From: a virus
Reading direction: 5' to 3' (one strand)
DNA: 42,408 bases
Virus record (IMG/VR): IMGVR_UViG_3300005253_000560
Location: 1-42,408 of that record
Both the position numbers and the translations under genes were made by a program. The notes under the pieces are model-generated. The model saw only the letters and a list, made by a program, of their open reading frames with translations, searched no databases and was not told the origin of the DNA. Of this stretch, positions 1-8,756 are shown in pieces. Position 1 is the first letter of the stretch, and each line of letters opens with the position of its first letter.

Positions 1-1653
1 ACCGACGTTTTTACAATTACCGGTATCAACACCGGCACCAAGACAATTACAATTACCGGTGACCACTCGGCGGGCGCTACGGCTTTGGCCGCGGGCGATA
101 CTATAAGAATCAACGGCGGGACCACGGCCGGAAATAACATCACCTTCACCGTAGATACCCTGCCGACTACCAGTACCATAGTGACTCTTGAGACTTTAGA
201 GGCGGCGGGCGGGACACCGGGCAACCTGTTCGTGGGGGCCACGCCGGTAATCGAATATCACCGGCACATAAGACACAACACGGGGACCGAACATTTACTG
301 TTAGGGACGAAATATCATATTTTATTATGGCTGAACTCTGCCAAGTCATTGACGGTCAAGTGGACAAACGTGGACCCGGCAAACGTTAGCCGGTGGGAGA
401 TTACGGACCATTTAAGGAACGTGGTAGCGACCAATAATTCAGACTTTGTTTTGTGGTGGAATATCGATAGCAGTGTATCGAACGCATTCGCGGCCCTTGA
501 CAACGCCAATGGTATAGATTACGAGGGCACCGCCAACCGCCTGACCAAGTGCAAGCATATAACATCCTACGAGAGATATTTAATTTTGGGCTATACCACG
601 GAGGCGGGTACGGTCTATCCCCAGAGGGAAAGATGGGCGGGGATCGGGACCGGCGGAGCAACTATTGATTTCGATGAGAACGGGTCCAGCGATGCCGGCA
701 GTAAAGAGTTCACGACCACACCTGGTTTTTTAATGGGTTTTGCTCGGCATGGCGATGACCTGATAATTTCAAAAGACGATAGTATGTACAGGAGCTGGAT
801 AGTCACGGCGGACACCGTATTCGAATATGAGGAATTCACACTCAAAGTCGGGAACCTGTCCGCGGACTCCTTAGTAAATGACAAGTCGGGACGGTTGTAT
901 TGGATTGGTTCGGACCTAACTATCCGCGAGATAAATACACCCAGGCCTATAAGTACGGCGGTGGACATAACGGTAAAAGGTCTGAACACGGCCCAGGCGG
1001 AGTTCATACAGGGCACCTATATAGATGAGTTCGAGGAAGTGTGGTGGTCGCTGCCGCTGGGCAGTACTAACGATACCATAGTAGCGTTCCACCCGAACAG
1101 CGGCCGGAGTTTCGTATATAAGTTCCCGGTAAGGGCGTTCGGAGACTTCACCCAGCAGGAAGCATTTACTTACGACACACTTCCCTACGGCACTTACACC
1201 GCCTGGGGAGCTGACTGGCTGTTCTACGATACCCAAAAGAACGTGGTGGGCTTTCCGCTGGATTTGGCTTCGGACTATTTAGGTAATACGTTTGATTTGC
1301 ACCGGGGCGATACCGACGATGGCACTGCATTTACAGGGACGCTGATTATATCAACTACCCTAACGGTACAAAAGTCGCTCAATATGTTCAAGCGGGTCAA
1401 TAACGGCGCAGACCTGATATTGAACAGGAAGTCGAGCGGTACGGTCACGCTCTACGTAAATAGGGACACGGAAAGGTCATGGCAATTGTTGGGAACGGCA
1501 TCTCTTATAGATACCGACTTGCCGGAGACGGTGATCGTCCACGTGCCGTTCGATATTCGGGGCAAGTCGTTTCAGTTCAAGGCAGAGAGTCCCGACCAAA
1601 TGGAAATTTTAGGCTATATATTTAGAGAGTTCGATTTCGACGACAGCAGATGA
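1..1653 (+). CDS. Probable phage tail hub/stabilisation protein, C-terminal part (5' end outside window)
   Basis: The frame is open from the first base, so this is the C-terminal 550 residues of a longer protein. No start codon with a ribosome site is seen. The chain is rich in beta strands: an N-terminal T/I/G-rich strand repeat, then a body with repeated W-containing blades (for example YPQRERWAGIG and GRLYWIGSD) that look like a beta-propeller. It ends ILGYIFREFDFDD. In P22-like podoviruses a beta-propeller protein (gp10 type) forms the tail hub below the head-tail adaptor. The adaptor gene lies at the far right end of the window, which would fit a circular map. The stop overlaps the next ATG (ATGA). 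The family assignment is inferred from fold-like features and position; a large tail or receptor-side protein is the alternative. Confidence 0.5.
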   Translation, partial: TDVFTITGINTGTKTITITGDHSAGATALAAGDTIRINGGTTAGNNITFTVDTLPTTSTIVTLETLEAAGGTPGNLFVGATPVIEYHRHIRHNTGTEHLLLGTKYHILLWLNSAKSLTVKWTNVDPANVSRWEITDHLRNVVATNNSDFVLWWNIDSSVSNAFAALDNANGIDYEGTANRLTKCKHITSYERYLILGYTTEAGTVYPQRERWAGIGTGGATIDFDENGSSDAGSKEFTTTPGFLMGFARHGDDLIISKDDSMYRSWIVTADTVFEYEEFTLKVGNLSADSLVNDKSGRLYWIGSDLTIREINTPRPISTAVDITVKGLNTAQAEFIQGTYIDEFEEVWWSLPLGSTNDTIVAFHPNSGRSFVYKFPVRAFGDFTQQEAFTYDTLPYGTYTAWGADWLFYDTQKNVVGFPLDLASDYLGNTFDLHRGDTDDGTAFTGTLIISTTLTVQKSLNMFKRVNNGADLILNRKSSGTVTLYVNRDTERSWQLLGTASLIDTDLPETVIVHVPFDIRGKSFQFKAESPDQMEILGYIFREFDFDDSR

Positions 1654-1934
1654 GATCCAGACCAGCATTAAAATTACCAATGCCGAGAGAGCTTACCACG
1701 AACAAGGTAGGTGACATACAGGACCATTTCCGCCTTTGGCGGGAAGAGATGGACAAGCAGTGGCGGCTCTTGTTCCAGGATGTAGCGGTAATACAAGTGG
1801 ATACCGACGGCTGGATTTACTTCGGGGGTAAAGACGTGACCGGAAGTGCAAGGATAGGGCTGGTCGGTACCGACTGGGTATGCCAGCATTATATAGCAGG
1901 CGCTTATGCGTCGAGATTAGGATCGAGCCCGTGA
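1650..1934 (+). CDS. Small tail-associated protein preceding fibre gene
   Basis: A 94-residue protein whose ATG overlaps the upstream TGA, so it is translationally coupled to the hub gene. The N-terminal half is charged and helical with W and Q (WREEMDKQWRLLFQDVAV). The C-terminal half reads DTDGWIYFGGKDVTGSARIG then VGTDWVCQHYIAGAY. This is the short beta 'display' pattern (W-x-YFG, R-I-G, W-x-x-Q) seen in small phage proteins placed just before fibre genes. It is coupled by GTGA to the next gene. Its role is not known; an assembly factor or tip element of the fibre is plausible. Confidence 0.65.
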   Translation: MRSRPALKLPMPRELTTNKVGDIQDHFRLWREEMDKQWRLLFQDVAVIQVDTDGWIYFGGKDVTGSARIGLVGTDWVCQHYIAGAYASRLGSSP

Positions 1935-3343
1935 AAAGACTTGTTTTTATAATTTTGCTTTTATCGACAGCTGCACAGGCGGACATTAAGGTCATGGGCG
2001 ATGGCGAGCAGTTGATATGGAGCAATAACTCCCAGACAGTCTCTATCAGTGCATCCAGTTCAATGTCCGCCAGTGTAGATTATTTATGGCCGGTGGCCGA
2101 CGCTGTCTCCGGCGGGCAGGCCTTGCTTTCTGATGGTTCGGGTCTTTTGAGCTGGGGTACGCCGACAACTTCGACGGCGCATAATATACTGTCTGGTACG
2201 CACGATGCCACTACCAACGCGGTCACAAGGGGCTCGATAATTTACGGCAATTCCACACCCAAGTGGGATGAACTGGTAATAGGGTCTTCCGGGACGATTT
2301 TGAGAAGTGACGGCACAGATGTAGTGTGGTCGGCGACAACTAACATTACCGCCCTGGGTACCATAGTGACCGGTACCTGGAACGCCACGGCCATAGATAT
2401 TTCCAGTTATACCAACCTTACGGTCACCGGTCCCATAACTTTGACTGACGATACTGTCGGAATTACGATAGCCAAGGACATTGTCGCCGGTACCGGCCTT
2501 TCGGGCGGTGAAGACAATGTCCTGCCGGGCGCGGACGCAGATACTACTTTGACTTTTGACGCTACTGAACTCGATGCAATTATCTGGTCGGACGGCGTCA
2601 ATGCTTCGAACGCCTGGACGTTCAATGTTTCCGGTACGGACCATACAATGACCGCCGGCAGTGCGAAAATGACTTTCAGTAACGAGGTCGAAGCCGAACA
2701 GCTCAGCTCTACCGATGATGCTACTATAGCAGATAATACTAACACCGGGAGTTTATACGCCGGTGCCGCGGGTGACCGAGTTGAAATAGATGCCGTTGGC
2801 GATGTTGACTTCATCGGTCAGTCAGGTTTGGCTTTCGGTGAAATATCAGTAGAATCAAACGCAGTTGAAACCACGATAAGCACACAAGATGTACCCGTCC
2901 AGGTAACCGTATTTGATACCGCCCGCCATTCCAATAACACAACCATCAGTATCGCGAACAGTGACATAACCATATTACAGGCAGGTCATTATTTAGTTAC
3001 TGTATCGGCGGCGGTCAATTCTGTAGCAGGGTTGGGTTCGAAACTCGAACTTAAATGCAGGGTGAATAATGGAAGTTTTGACGCCATTCCACACGCAGAC
3101 AGAAACCTCGGAGGGGGTGCAGCAGAGGCTGGTTCTATAACATTGTCAGGAATAGCCGATTTGGACACAGGTGATACGATCGAGATATGGATAATAAACG
3201 AAACGAATACAGCCAATTATGTAGTTGAAGATATTTCCATGGCCCTTGTTCAAATTGGCGGGCCGATAAGAGATACTATGATTTATGAGGATGGAGATAC
3301 GATGATTTATGAAAACGGCGACACTATGGCGTACAATATGTAA
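1931..3343 (+). CDS. Sec-exported tail-fibre-like protein with C1q/TNF-like domain
   Basis: The GTG at 1931 is preferred over the longer open frame from 1880 because it overlaps the previous stop (GTGA) and places a clean signal peptide at the N-terminus: K-R, a run of hydrophobic residues, and AQA before DIK. The mature ~450 residues are T/S/G/D-rich beta repeats typical of phage fibre shafts (for example the LGTIVTGTWNATAID type). Residues ~307-441 resemble a C1q/TNF-like jelly roll, with HSNNTTISIANSDITI, then AGHYLVTVSAAV and a closing strand MALVQIGG. The last ~22 residues are three near-identical GDTMIYE-type repeats. It should form trimers if the jelly-roll reading is right. A signal peptide on a virion fibre is unusual. 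The product may instead be displayed on the host surface. Confidence 0.75.
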   Translation: MKRLVFIILLLSTAAQADIKVMGDGEQLIWSNNSQTVSISASSSMSASVDYLWPVADAVSGGQALLSDGSGLLSWGTPTTSTAHNILSGTHDATTNAVTRGSIIYGNSTPKWDELVIGSSGTILRSDGTDVVWSATTNITALGTIVTGTWNATAIDISSYTNLTVTGPITLTDDTVGITIAKDIVAGTGLSGGEDNVLPGADADTTLTFDATELDAIIWSDGVNASNAWTFNVSGTDHTMTAGSAKMTFSNEVEAEQLSSTDDATIADNTNTGSLYAGAAGDRVEIDAVGDVDFIGQSGLAFGEISVESNAVETTISTQDVPVQVTVFDTARHSNNTTISIANSDITILQAGHYLVTVSAAVNSVAGLGSKLELKCRVNNGSFDAIPHADRNLGGGAAEAGSITLSGIADLDTGDTIEIWIINETNTANYVVEDISMALVQIGGPIRDTMIYEDGDTMIYENGDTMAYNM

Positions 3344-3352
3344 GGAGAGATT

Positions 3353-5179
3353 ATGAAAAAGCTTATTGTAATTTTAATCCTACTGATTTTTATAGCAACA
3401 ACACCAGCCGCAGAAGTGAAATGGACGGCCATAAGCGAATTAACTGCTATTAACGATGCAGATATTCTTGTGGTTGTCGATGACGTGGCCGGTACGCCCA
3501 TAAGCAAAAAGATAACCGTATTAAATTTTTTCGATACGATAAATTCGTCTTCAAAGCTCAGGGCCATCGTTACAGACGAAACAGGAACGGGGCTATTGGT
3601 ATTTGGGACATCCCCGACTTTTACGACTTCAATTATAATTACAGGAGCAAATGCCGATCCAAGTTTAACAGGTCAGATAGTTTACGATAATACAATCGCG
3701 GGTATTATGGACGGTGGCGCCCTTCGCTGGTTCGATGATGATGATTCGGTAAGACTCTTGGTTGATCTTGAAACAGATCCTTCCAACGATGATTATGTCG
3801 TGGCCTACGATTCAACAGCAGACGGCTTTTATATGAAGGCGGACGCCGACTCAGGCGGAAGTACGGCCTGGGACGATATAGCGGACCCGGACAATAGCGG
3901 CCTTACCACCATTACTTTTAACAATGCCGAATTATCGCTCCTTACCGGTAATAACGACGCCGCGGCTTCGTTTTGGATTCTACAGAACACTGATGCGGAC
4001 CATACCGGAGGCAATTTTTATCTTCTTGATCTCGATTACAGCGCCGACGACGGTGATGTCGATGCGGATTATATCAAATGCCAAGATTCAGGCGGTGTGG
4101 TATTGACGATTCAAGAGAACGGAAACCTTACGACTACGGGATTTCTGGCGACAGGTGCAGACCCCGCCGACCAAGGTGCGATACGCCTAAGTAACGCCAC
4201 TATCATAGCGTGGGAAGATGCGACAGAGACTACACTGACACATATTGATAATGTTGGTCTCCTTCTTAATCTGGAACTTGAAATAGACGGTACCCTTGAC
4301 GCTGACGGCATAGTTACTTTGGGTGACGGCGGTGACAATTTTTCGGTTGCTTCGGATGGTATTGATATCGATACCAGCGGCAATATAACAAACGCGGGCA
4401 CTATCGCTTCCGGGGTGGTTACGGTAACGGGTGTTATCAATACCTCCGTAGGGATTGACGGCGTCGGCGCCGTTGATTTCGATATAGGCAGCGGTGATAT
4501 ACTGGATGTGACAATTATAGAAAATGGCGGGACCTACATATTTGATAACGGCCTGACCGCCGTTGGTGAGGATTTGGGATCGGCCACGGCGGAGTGGAAC
4601 GATTTGTTTCTCAATGACGGTGGTGTGATCCAATTAGGTAATGACCAGGACGTAACGATCACACACGTCGCCGATACCGGCATACAGATGGAGTTGGATG
4701 ACTCCATTATGTTCGGCGATACGGCGGTATTCATTGAGTCCGACGATGATGGCTTCCTTGACTTGGACGCGGATACGGGGATCCGTCTAAATGCGCCCGT
4801 CACAATTACGACGAATATAAAAGGCGAACCCAAGCATCTAATATTTAATGTCTTTAATCCCAGTGGTGTTCAGAGTGACGATACCCAGGTATGTATCTGG
4901 CCCGAAACCGATGCAGCTTTAACCATAACCAAGATTACGGTTACTTTAGACGCGGCCGGCAATGAAGTCGCGGGCGACTTGAAATACGCGGATACGTTTA
5001 TAGGCCTGGCCAGCCCGGTGGTTATAAATGTCTTCGATACCTCTTCAGGCGTTTTGGAAGATGCTACTATAACCTCCGGCTCGGTTGCAGCGGGTAAAGC
5101 TATTTATATTCAATTCGATTCAGCGCCCAATGCGGCGATTACTCAAATGTGTATAGACGTTGTTTTTGATTATGATTAA
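3353..5179 (+). CDS. Sec-exported fibre-like beta-repeat protein
   Basis: A 608-residue protein with AAGGAGA about 5 bases before the ATG. It opens with MKKLIVILILLIFIATTPAA, a textbook Sec signal peptide. The rest is acidic, T/D/G-rich beta repeat with motifs common in phage fibre shafts, such as LTHIDNVGLLLNLELEIDG, LGDGGDNFSVASDGIDID and LGNDQDVTITHVADTGIQM. A 'LGSATAEWNDLFLNDG' segment near residue 410 recurs in marine-phage tail fibres. The last ~110 residues (after a NIKGEPKHLIFNVFNP turn) look like a separate beta-sandwich cap. It sits between two other exported fibre-like genes with short gaps, suggesting one co-expressed set. No enzymatic motif is seen. Confidence 0.75.
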   Translation: MKKLIVILILLIFIATTPAAEVKWTAISELTAINDADILVVVDDVAGTPISKKITVLNFFDTINSSSKLRAIVTDETGTGLLVFGTSPTFTTSIIITGANADPSLTGQIVYDNTIAGIMDGGALRWFDDDDSVRLLVDLETDPSNDDYVVAYDSTADGFYMKADADSGGSTAWDDIADPDNSGLTTITFNNAELSLLTGNNDAAASFWILQNTDADHTGGNFYLLDLDYSADDGDVDADYIKCQDSGGVVLTIQENGNLTTTGFLATGADPADQGAIRLSNATIIAWEDATETTLTHIDNVGLLLNLELEIDGTLDADGIVTLGDGGDNFSVASDGIDIDTSGNITNAGTIASGVVTVTGVINTSVGIDGVGAVDFDIGSGDILDVTIIENGGTYIFDNGLTAVGEDLGSATAEWNDLFLNDGGVIQLGNDQDVTITHVADTGIQMELDDSIMFGDTAVFIESDDDGFLDLDADTGIRLNAPVTITTNIKGEPKHLIFNVFNPSGVQSDDTQVCIWPETDAALTITKITVTLDAAGNEVAGDLKYADTFIGLASPVVINVFDTSSGVLEDATITSGSVAAGKAIYIQFDSAPNAAITQMCIDVVFDYD

Positions 5180-5193
5180 GGAAGGAAGGAATT

Positions 5194-6642
5194 ATGATTA
5201 AGAAAATATTAATTTTACTGATTATCCTGCTTTTAGGAACAAGTGCCTTCGGTCAATACGTCGCTCCAAATGAAAATACTGTGATTGTCTGCGGTGGACT
5301 CGGTACTATGGCCAACGCCGCACAACTGAACGGCGGGGGTGCGACTAAGGCCGCCTGGGATGCGGGGAGTCCATCTGATTTTATCAACACAAACGGCGGG
5401 CCGATAACGAATGATACTGGAGTTACGTATGACCACACTGGTAATGGAGAGGGCGAAAGACATCTAAGTAAAGCCGGTCTTGGTACGGGTGTAACTGTGG
5501 GAACACTGGCTTATGTCTCCGGTACAAATATCACAGCGGGAATTTATGAGATTACAGGTGTCCCTGATGGTGATGCTATTTTATGTGCCAACATCGTTGC
5601 AAGTGATGACAACGCGGATTCGGTTGTCAATGTTGGCGGAGCGATAGACACACTTCAGAATGTCTTTGATGAAGTTGCCAATAATGCCGCTTTGTTTAGT
5701 CGCTACATCTATATCAACGGAATTGTGAGTGATGCTGATGGCACGATTCCGGTTGGCGTGGCCATTGATATTGACGTGAACGTCGGAACTACAACTACAA
5801 TGGTAATCGTTGTGGGATATAATGTCACTCTGACGGCGGAATCTCAGGTTGTCTTACAGGCAACGGCTGATATAAATGCCATACTATCATTTTCCAAGGC
5901 AGCGGGTTTATATTGGCTTATCAGAAGTATAGATTTTGATGCGGCTGGGGCTGGTAAGGCGAATTATTGTGTTCTTGGTGTAAGTTCAATGGACGACTAT
6001 GTTGCGCTTGAAGACTGTATTTTCAGGGGTGCGGTTGACCAATCAGCTATATCAATGCTTGGTGATAATTGGTCTGTTTATAATTCAGACATATCCGGCT
6101 CTGGTGGCGGTTTTGTTTCCGGGGGTACAGACGGCATAAACAGTCATGTTGTTGGCTGCTCGATTCACGATAATACCGGCGACGGTATTCACATTGAGGC
6201 ATCCGGTTCTCAAATAATCAATAATATAGTTTATGACAATACGGGAGTAGGCATCAATCTGACGACTCAGATTACCAACACAGTTGTCATGGGCAATACC
6301 TGCTATATAAATGATGGCGACAATATGAGAATTCCGGCAGACGCTTACTATGGAATCGTAATCAACAATGTGTGTGTCGGCAGCACCGGGGGGTACGGAT
6401 TCAATCTTAACTCGCACCCATCCCTTGAACATATAATCTTTGGCTACAATCTTTCAGCAGGAAACAGCAGTGGACATACAGACGTTAGCGGCACTTTCGC
6501 AAACTTGGGGATAGGTGGAAATATAGCAAGTGCTCAATCAGCAGACGCAATATTTGAAACCATAACGGATGGTTCGGAAGATTTCACGCCGGAAACAGGA
6601 AGTGATTTAATTGACAATGCTCTTGATGCGGGGACCAACTAA
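5194..6642 (+). CDS. Sec-exported right-handed beta-helix protein (spike-like)
   Basis: A 482-residue protein with AAGGAAGGAA before the ATG. The leader is MIKKILILLIILLLGTSAFG, cut before QYV. Residues ~230-420 show the N/G/I-rich ladder of a right-handed parallel beta-helix (NosD/pectate-lyase-like fold): CSIHDNTGDGIHIEASGSQI, NNIVYDNTGVGINL, NTVVMGNTCYIND. It ends SDLIDNALDAGTN, the usual 'LID..DAGT' finish of secreted beta-helix proteins. Phage tailspikes that bind or cleave polysaccharide use this fold, but no catalytic acid cluster can be pointed to. The signal peptide argues for export by the infected cell. Confidence 0.75.
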   Translation: MIKKILILLIILLLGTSAFGQYVAPNENTVIVCGGLGTMANAAQLNGGGATKAAWDAGSPSDFINTNGGPITNDTGVTYDHTGNGEGERHLSKAGLGTGVTVGTLAYVSGTNITAGIYEITGVPDGDAILCANIVASDDNADSVVNVGGAIDTLQNVFDEVANNAALFSRYIYINGIVSDADGTIPVGVAIDIDVNVGTTTTMVIVVGYNVTLTAESQVVLQATADINAILSFSKAAGLYWLIRSIDFDAAGAGKANYCVLGVSSMDDYVALEDCIFRGAVDQSAISMLGDNWSVYNSDISGSGGGFVSGGTDGINSHVVGCSIHDNTGDGIHIEASGSQIINNIVYDNTGVGINLTTQITNTVVMGNTCYINDGDNMRIPADAYYGIVINNVCVGSTGGYGFNLNSHPSLEHIIFGYNLSAGNSSGHTDVSGTFANLGIGGNIASAQSADAIFETITDGSEDFTPETGSDLIDNALDAGTN

Positions 6643-6651
6643 GGAGAAGAT

Positions 6652-6936
6652 ATGGTGCCAATAGGTAGCAAACAACTCAAAAGAAAAGACTGGTTACTCT
6701 TGGCGGCGATTCTTGTATTCATCGTCTGTATGGCTGTTTTCGGTGCTATCTGTGATGCGGGAACATGGGATATTGGAGCGGTCCAATTAGAGGGAGGGGC
6801 AACTGATATTGGTGGAGTACAAGCTGCTCCGGCAGCAGCGGTACCAGGCGGTCAGGTCATAATGATACAGGTCGGGGCGATTTCTATTTTCGCTTTGGTT
6901 CTTATAAAAAGGAGATTACAATGGGATTTAACTTAG
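6652..6936 (+). CDS. Small two-TM membrane protein
   Basis: A 94-residue protein with AAGGAGA six bases before the ATG, directly after the beta-helix gene. Residues ~15-35 (WLLLAAILVFIVCMAVFGA) form one membrane segment. Residues ~70-86 (VIMIQVGAISIFALVLI), followed by KRRLQW, form a second. Between them is DAGTWDIGAVQLEGG, which resembles the 'DAGT...DIGAVQ' end signature of secreted beta-helix proteins, plus an A/P-rich linker. It may anchor or partner the preceding exported protein. It overlaps the next gene by 16 bases. Function unknown. Confidence 0.65.
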   Translation: MVPIGSKQLKRKDWLLLAAILVFIVCMAVFGAICDAGTWDIGAVQLEGGATDIGGVQAAPAAAVPGGQVIMIQVGAISIFALVLIKRRLQWDLT

Positions 6937-7784
6937 GTGGTGCAATAACGGGGGGACTGGGTGGTTTCTTAGTTGGCGGGCCGGCGGGCGCTGTAATTGG
7001 TGCGGGTCTCGGCAGCCAGGCAAAAAAAGACCAGGCGGCCAAGACCACTTTTGGAACAATACCGCAGACGGCGGAGGCGACGGAGTCGAGGAAAAGACTG
7101 TTCGAATTAGCCACCGGCGAGCCGCCGGAGGTGCCGCGTCAGAAGATAGCGCCCTTACCGCCCAGGACCGAGGAAAGAGATATAGCCAGGACCACGGCCA
7201 AAGAGCTCATTCAGCCGACGGACTTTATGAGCCTGCCCGAAGTTCAGGGGATCATACAGGAGGCGAGGGTGACCGGTGACTTATTAGCCAATAGGCTTAG
7301 CAGGATGCTGCAGGCCTCCGGCAACCTTACCTCGACTACCGGCAGGGACGTTCTGGGCCGGGCGGTGACGGACGTTCAGAAAAGTCTTGCGTCGTCGCTG
7401 GCGCCCTTTGCCTCGGAAGAAAGGGCCCGCAGGACAAGTCTTATCCCCGTACTCGAAACGTTAGGTTTGACGGAAGAGGAACGGGAGAGGGGCATAGGAC
7501 AGGCGGAGTTCGATGCGGAGTTCCAGCAGGAATTTGCGGAATCGAAACAGTTAGAGACATTTATAATACCACTTCTGAAATCTATTATTGAATTGCAGCC
7601 AGGGGTACAGCCGATAATCAAAGGTGATCAGCCATCCTCAATCAGTCAATTCGCACCATTGATCGGGCCGCTATTAACGGGTATTTTGAAGAAGAGCCCC
7701 AGTGCCACCGGGGGCGGTTTTGCCGGAACAAACACGGCGGCCGGATTCAGCCGGCCAACACCACAAGGTACTTTTTTCGCATAA
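6921..7784 (+). CDS. Putative internal virion/ejection protein with glycine zipper
   Basis: A 287-residue protein with AAAAGGAGATTACA before the ATG. The N-terminus (residues 3-32, GGAITGGLGGFLVGGPAGAV then GAGLGSQ) is a glycine-zipper segment, often found in phage proteins that enter or span the host envelope. The rest is charged and largely alpha-helical with coiled-coil stretches (residues ~90-220, E/R/Q-rich) and a P/G-rich tail. It heads a run of three genes before the lysis-like genes. That position and composition match the ejected internal proteins of podoviruses (P22 gp7/gp20/gp16 class). No sequence-level family match is claimed. Confidence 0.6.
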   Translation: MGFNLGGAITGGLGGFLVGGPAGAVIGAGLGSQAKKDQAAKTTFGTIPQTAEATESRKRLFELATGEPPEVPRQKIAPLPPRTEERDIARTTAKELIQPTDFMSLPEVQGIIQEARVTGDLLANRLSRMLQASGNLTSTTGRDVLGRAVTDVQKSLASSLAPFASEERARRTSLIPVLETLGLTEEERERGIGQAEFDAEFQQEFAESKQLETFIIPLLKSIIELQPGVQPIIKGDQPSSISQFAPLIGPLLTGILKKSPSATGGGFAGTNTAAGFSRPTPQGTFFA

Positions 7785-7793
7785 GGGGACATA

Positions 7794-8756
7794 ATGGCAA
7801 GGCAAGTATTACCGACCTTAGACCTTAGAACTTCGGCAGAGAGAGAGGGTATAACCAAGACCCAGCAAACGGTACGGGCGATTGCCGGGATCTTAGAGAC
7901 TGTGGGCCGGGCGGAGAAGGCACGGCGGGACTCGGAGACTTTAGACAGGGTGGCCCGTGCCCTTTCGAGCGGCGCTACTAATATCGAAGCCATCGCCGGG
8001 CAGGAACCAAGTTTCGGAGGCGGCCTGCAGGGGGTGCTCCAGAAAGTCAGTGGTGCCTTTCAACCTGAAGGTAGTATGAGAGAAAGTATTTTACAGAGTA
8101 TTATCGGGCAGAAGCTGAAACAAACCTTGAATCCCCCATTATTGACCAGAGATGAAGAAAGAGAGAAGGCTTTGTTCGGAATAAGAGACCGCCCGGGCGC
8201 ACCTACGGTAAAGGCGCCCACGAAACAGCAGAGCCAAAGGGACCGTGACTTAGCTACTATCGAAAATAAGAACAAAAGCGACTTCCAGAAAGACGAGGCG
8301 AGAAAAAGATTAGATAAGGACCCATCACAGCCCAGAAAGCCGGTACCATCGGGCGGGACTTACGATGAGTTTTTGAACGATGAGGACAAGGTCAAAGGTA
8401 AATTTGGCAAGGAGGCTTACGAGGCGACGCTTAAAATAGTGAAGGATGAAGCCCGCCTGCAGGGTATGGACCCGAAACAAGTCAAGCAGGACTTCGACCG
8501 ATGGTGGGACGCCCGGGTGAAAGAGGAGAGAACAAGTTTTATCGGCCCGGGTATTTTCGAGAAGAATATAACTACACCCAGGGCGGAATTTCAGTCAGAA
8601 ACACCGACACCCGGACTTGAACAAAACGCTCCTCGCCCGGAACTCGGACCCTTCTGGGATGATTTATCAGAAGAGGAAAAGAAAGAAATAATACAAAGGC
8701 TCGACGAGGACCCCAATAACATCAAGGCTATTTTAAGGATTTTAGAGCGTGGGTAG
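7794..8756 (+). CDS. Putative internal virion/ejection protein
   Basis: A 320-residue protein with AAGGGGACATA before the ATG. It is alpha-helical and highly charged: helices at residues ~18-60 (TQQTVRAIAGILETVGRAEK), a disordered K/Q/D/R-rich middle (~120-175) and an acidic C-terminus (WDDLSEEEKKEIIQRLDEDP). It has no membrane segment and no catalytic motif. It sits between the glycine-zipper protein and the giant polyvalent protein, and overlaps the latter by 8 bases, so the three are likely co-translated and co-packaged. The role is inferred from position only. Confidence 0.55.
   Translation: MARQVLPTLDLRTSAEREGITKTQQTVRAIAGILETVGRAEKARRDSETLDRVARALSSGATNIEAIAGQEPSFGGGLQGVLQKVSGAFQPEGSMRESILQSIIGQKLKQTLNPPLLTRDEEREKALFGIRDRPGAPTVKAPTKQQSQRDRDLATIENKNKSDFQKDEARKRLDKDPSQPRKPVPSGGTYDEFLNDEDKVKGKFGKEAYEATLKIVKDEARLQGMDPKQVKQDFDRWWDARVKEERTSFIGPGIFEKNITTPRAEFQSETPTPGLEQNAPRPELGPFWDDLSEEEKKEIIQRLDEDPNNIKAILRILERG

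Noticed and set aside
2084-2644. Long reverse-strand open frames opposite the fibre genes
   Set aside because: They are shadows of repetitive beta-repeat codons; no ribosome sites, no coherent domains, and every neighbour is on the + strand.
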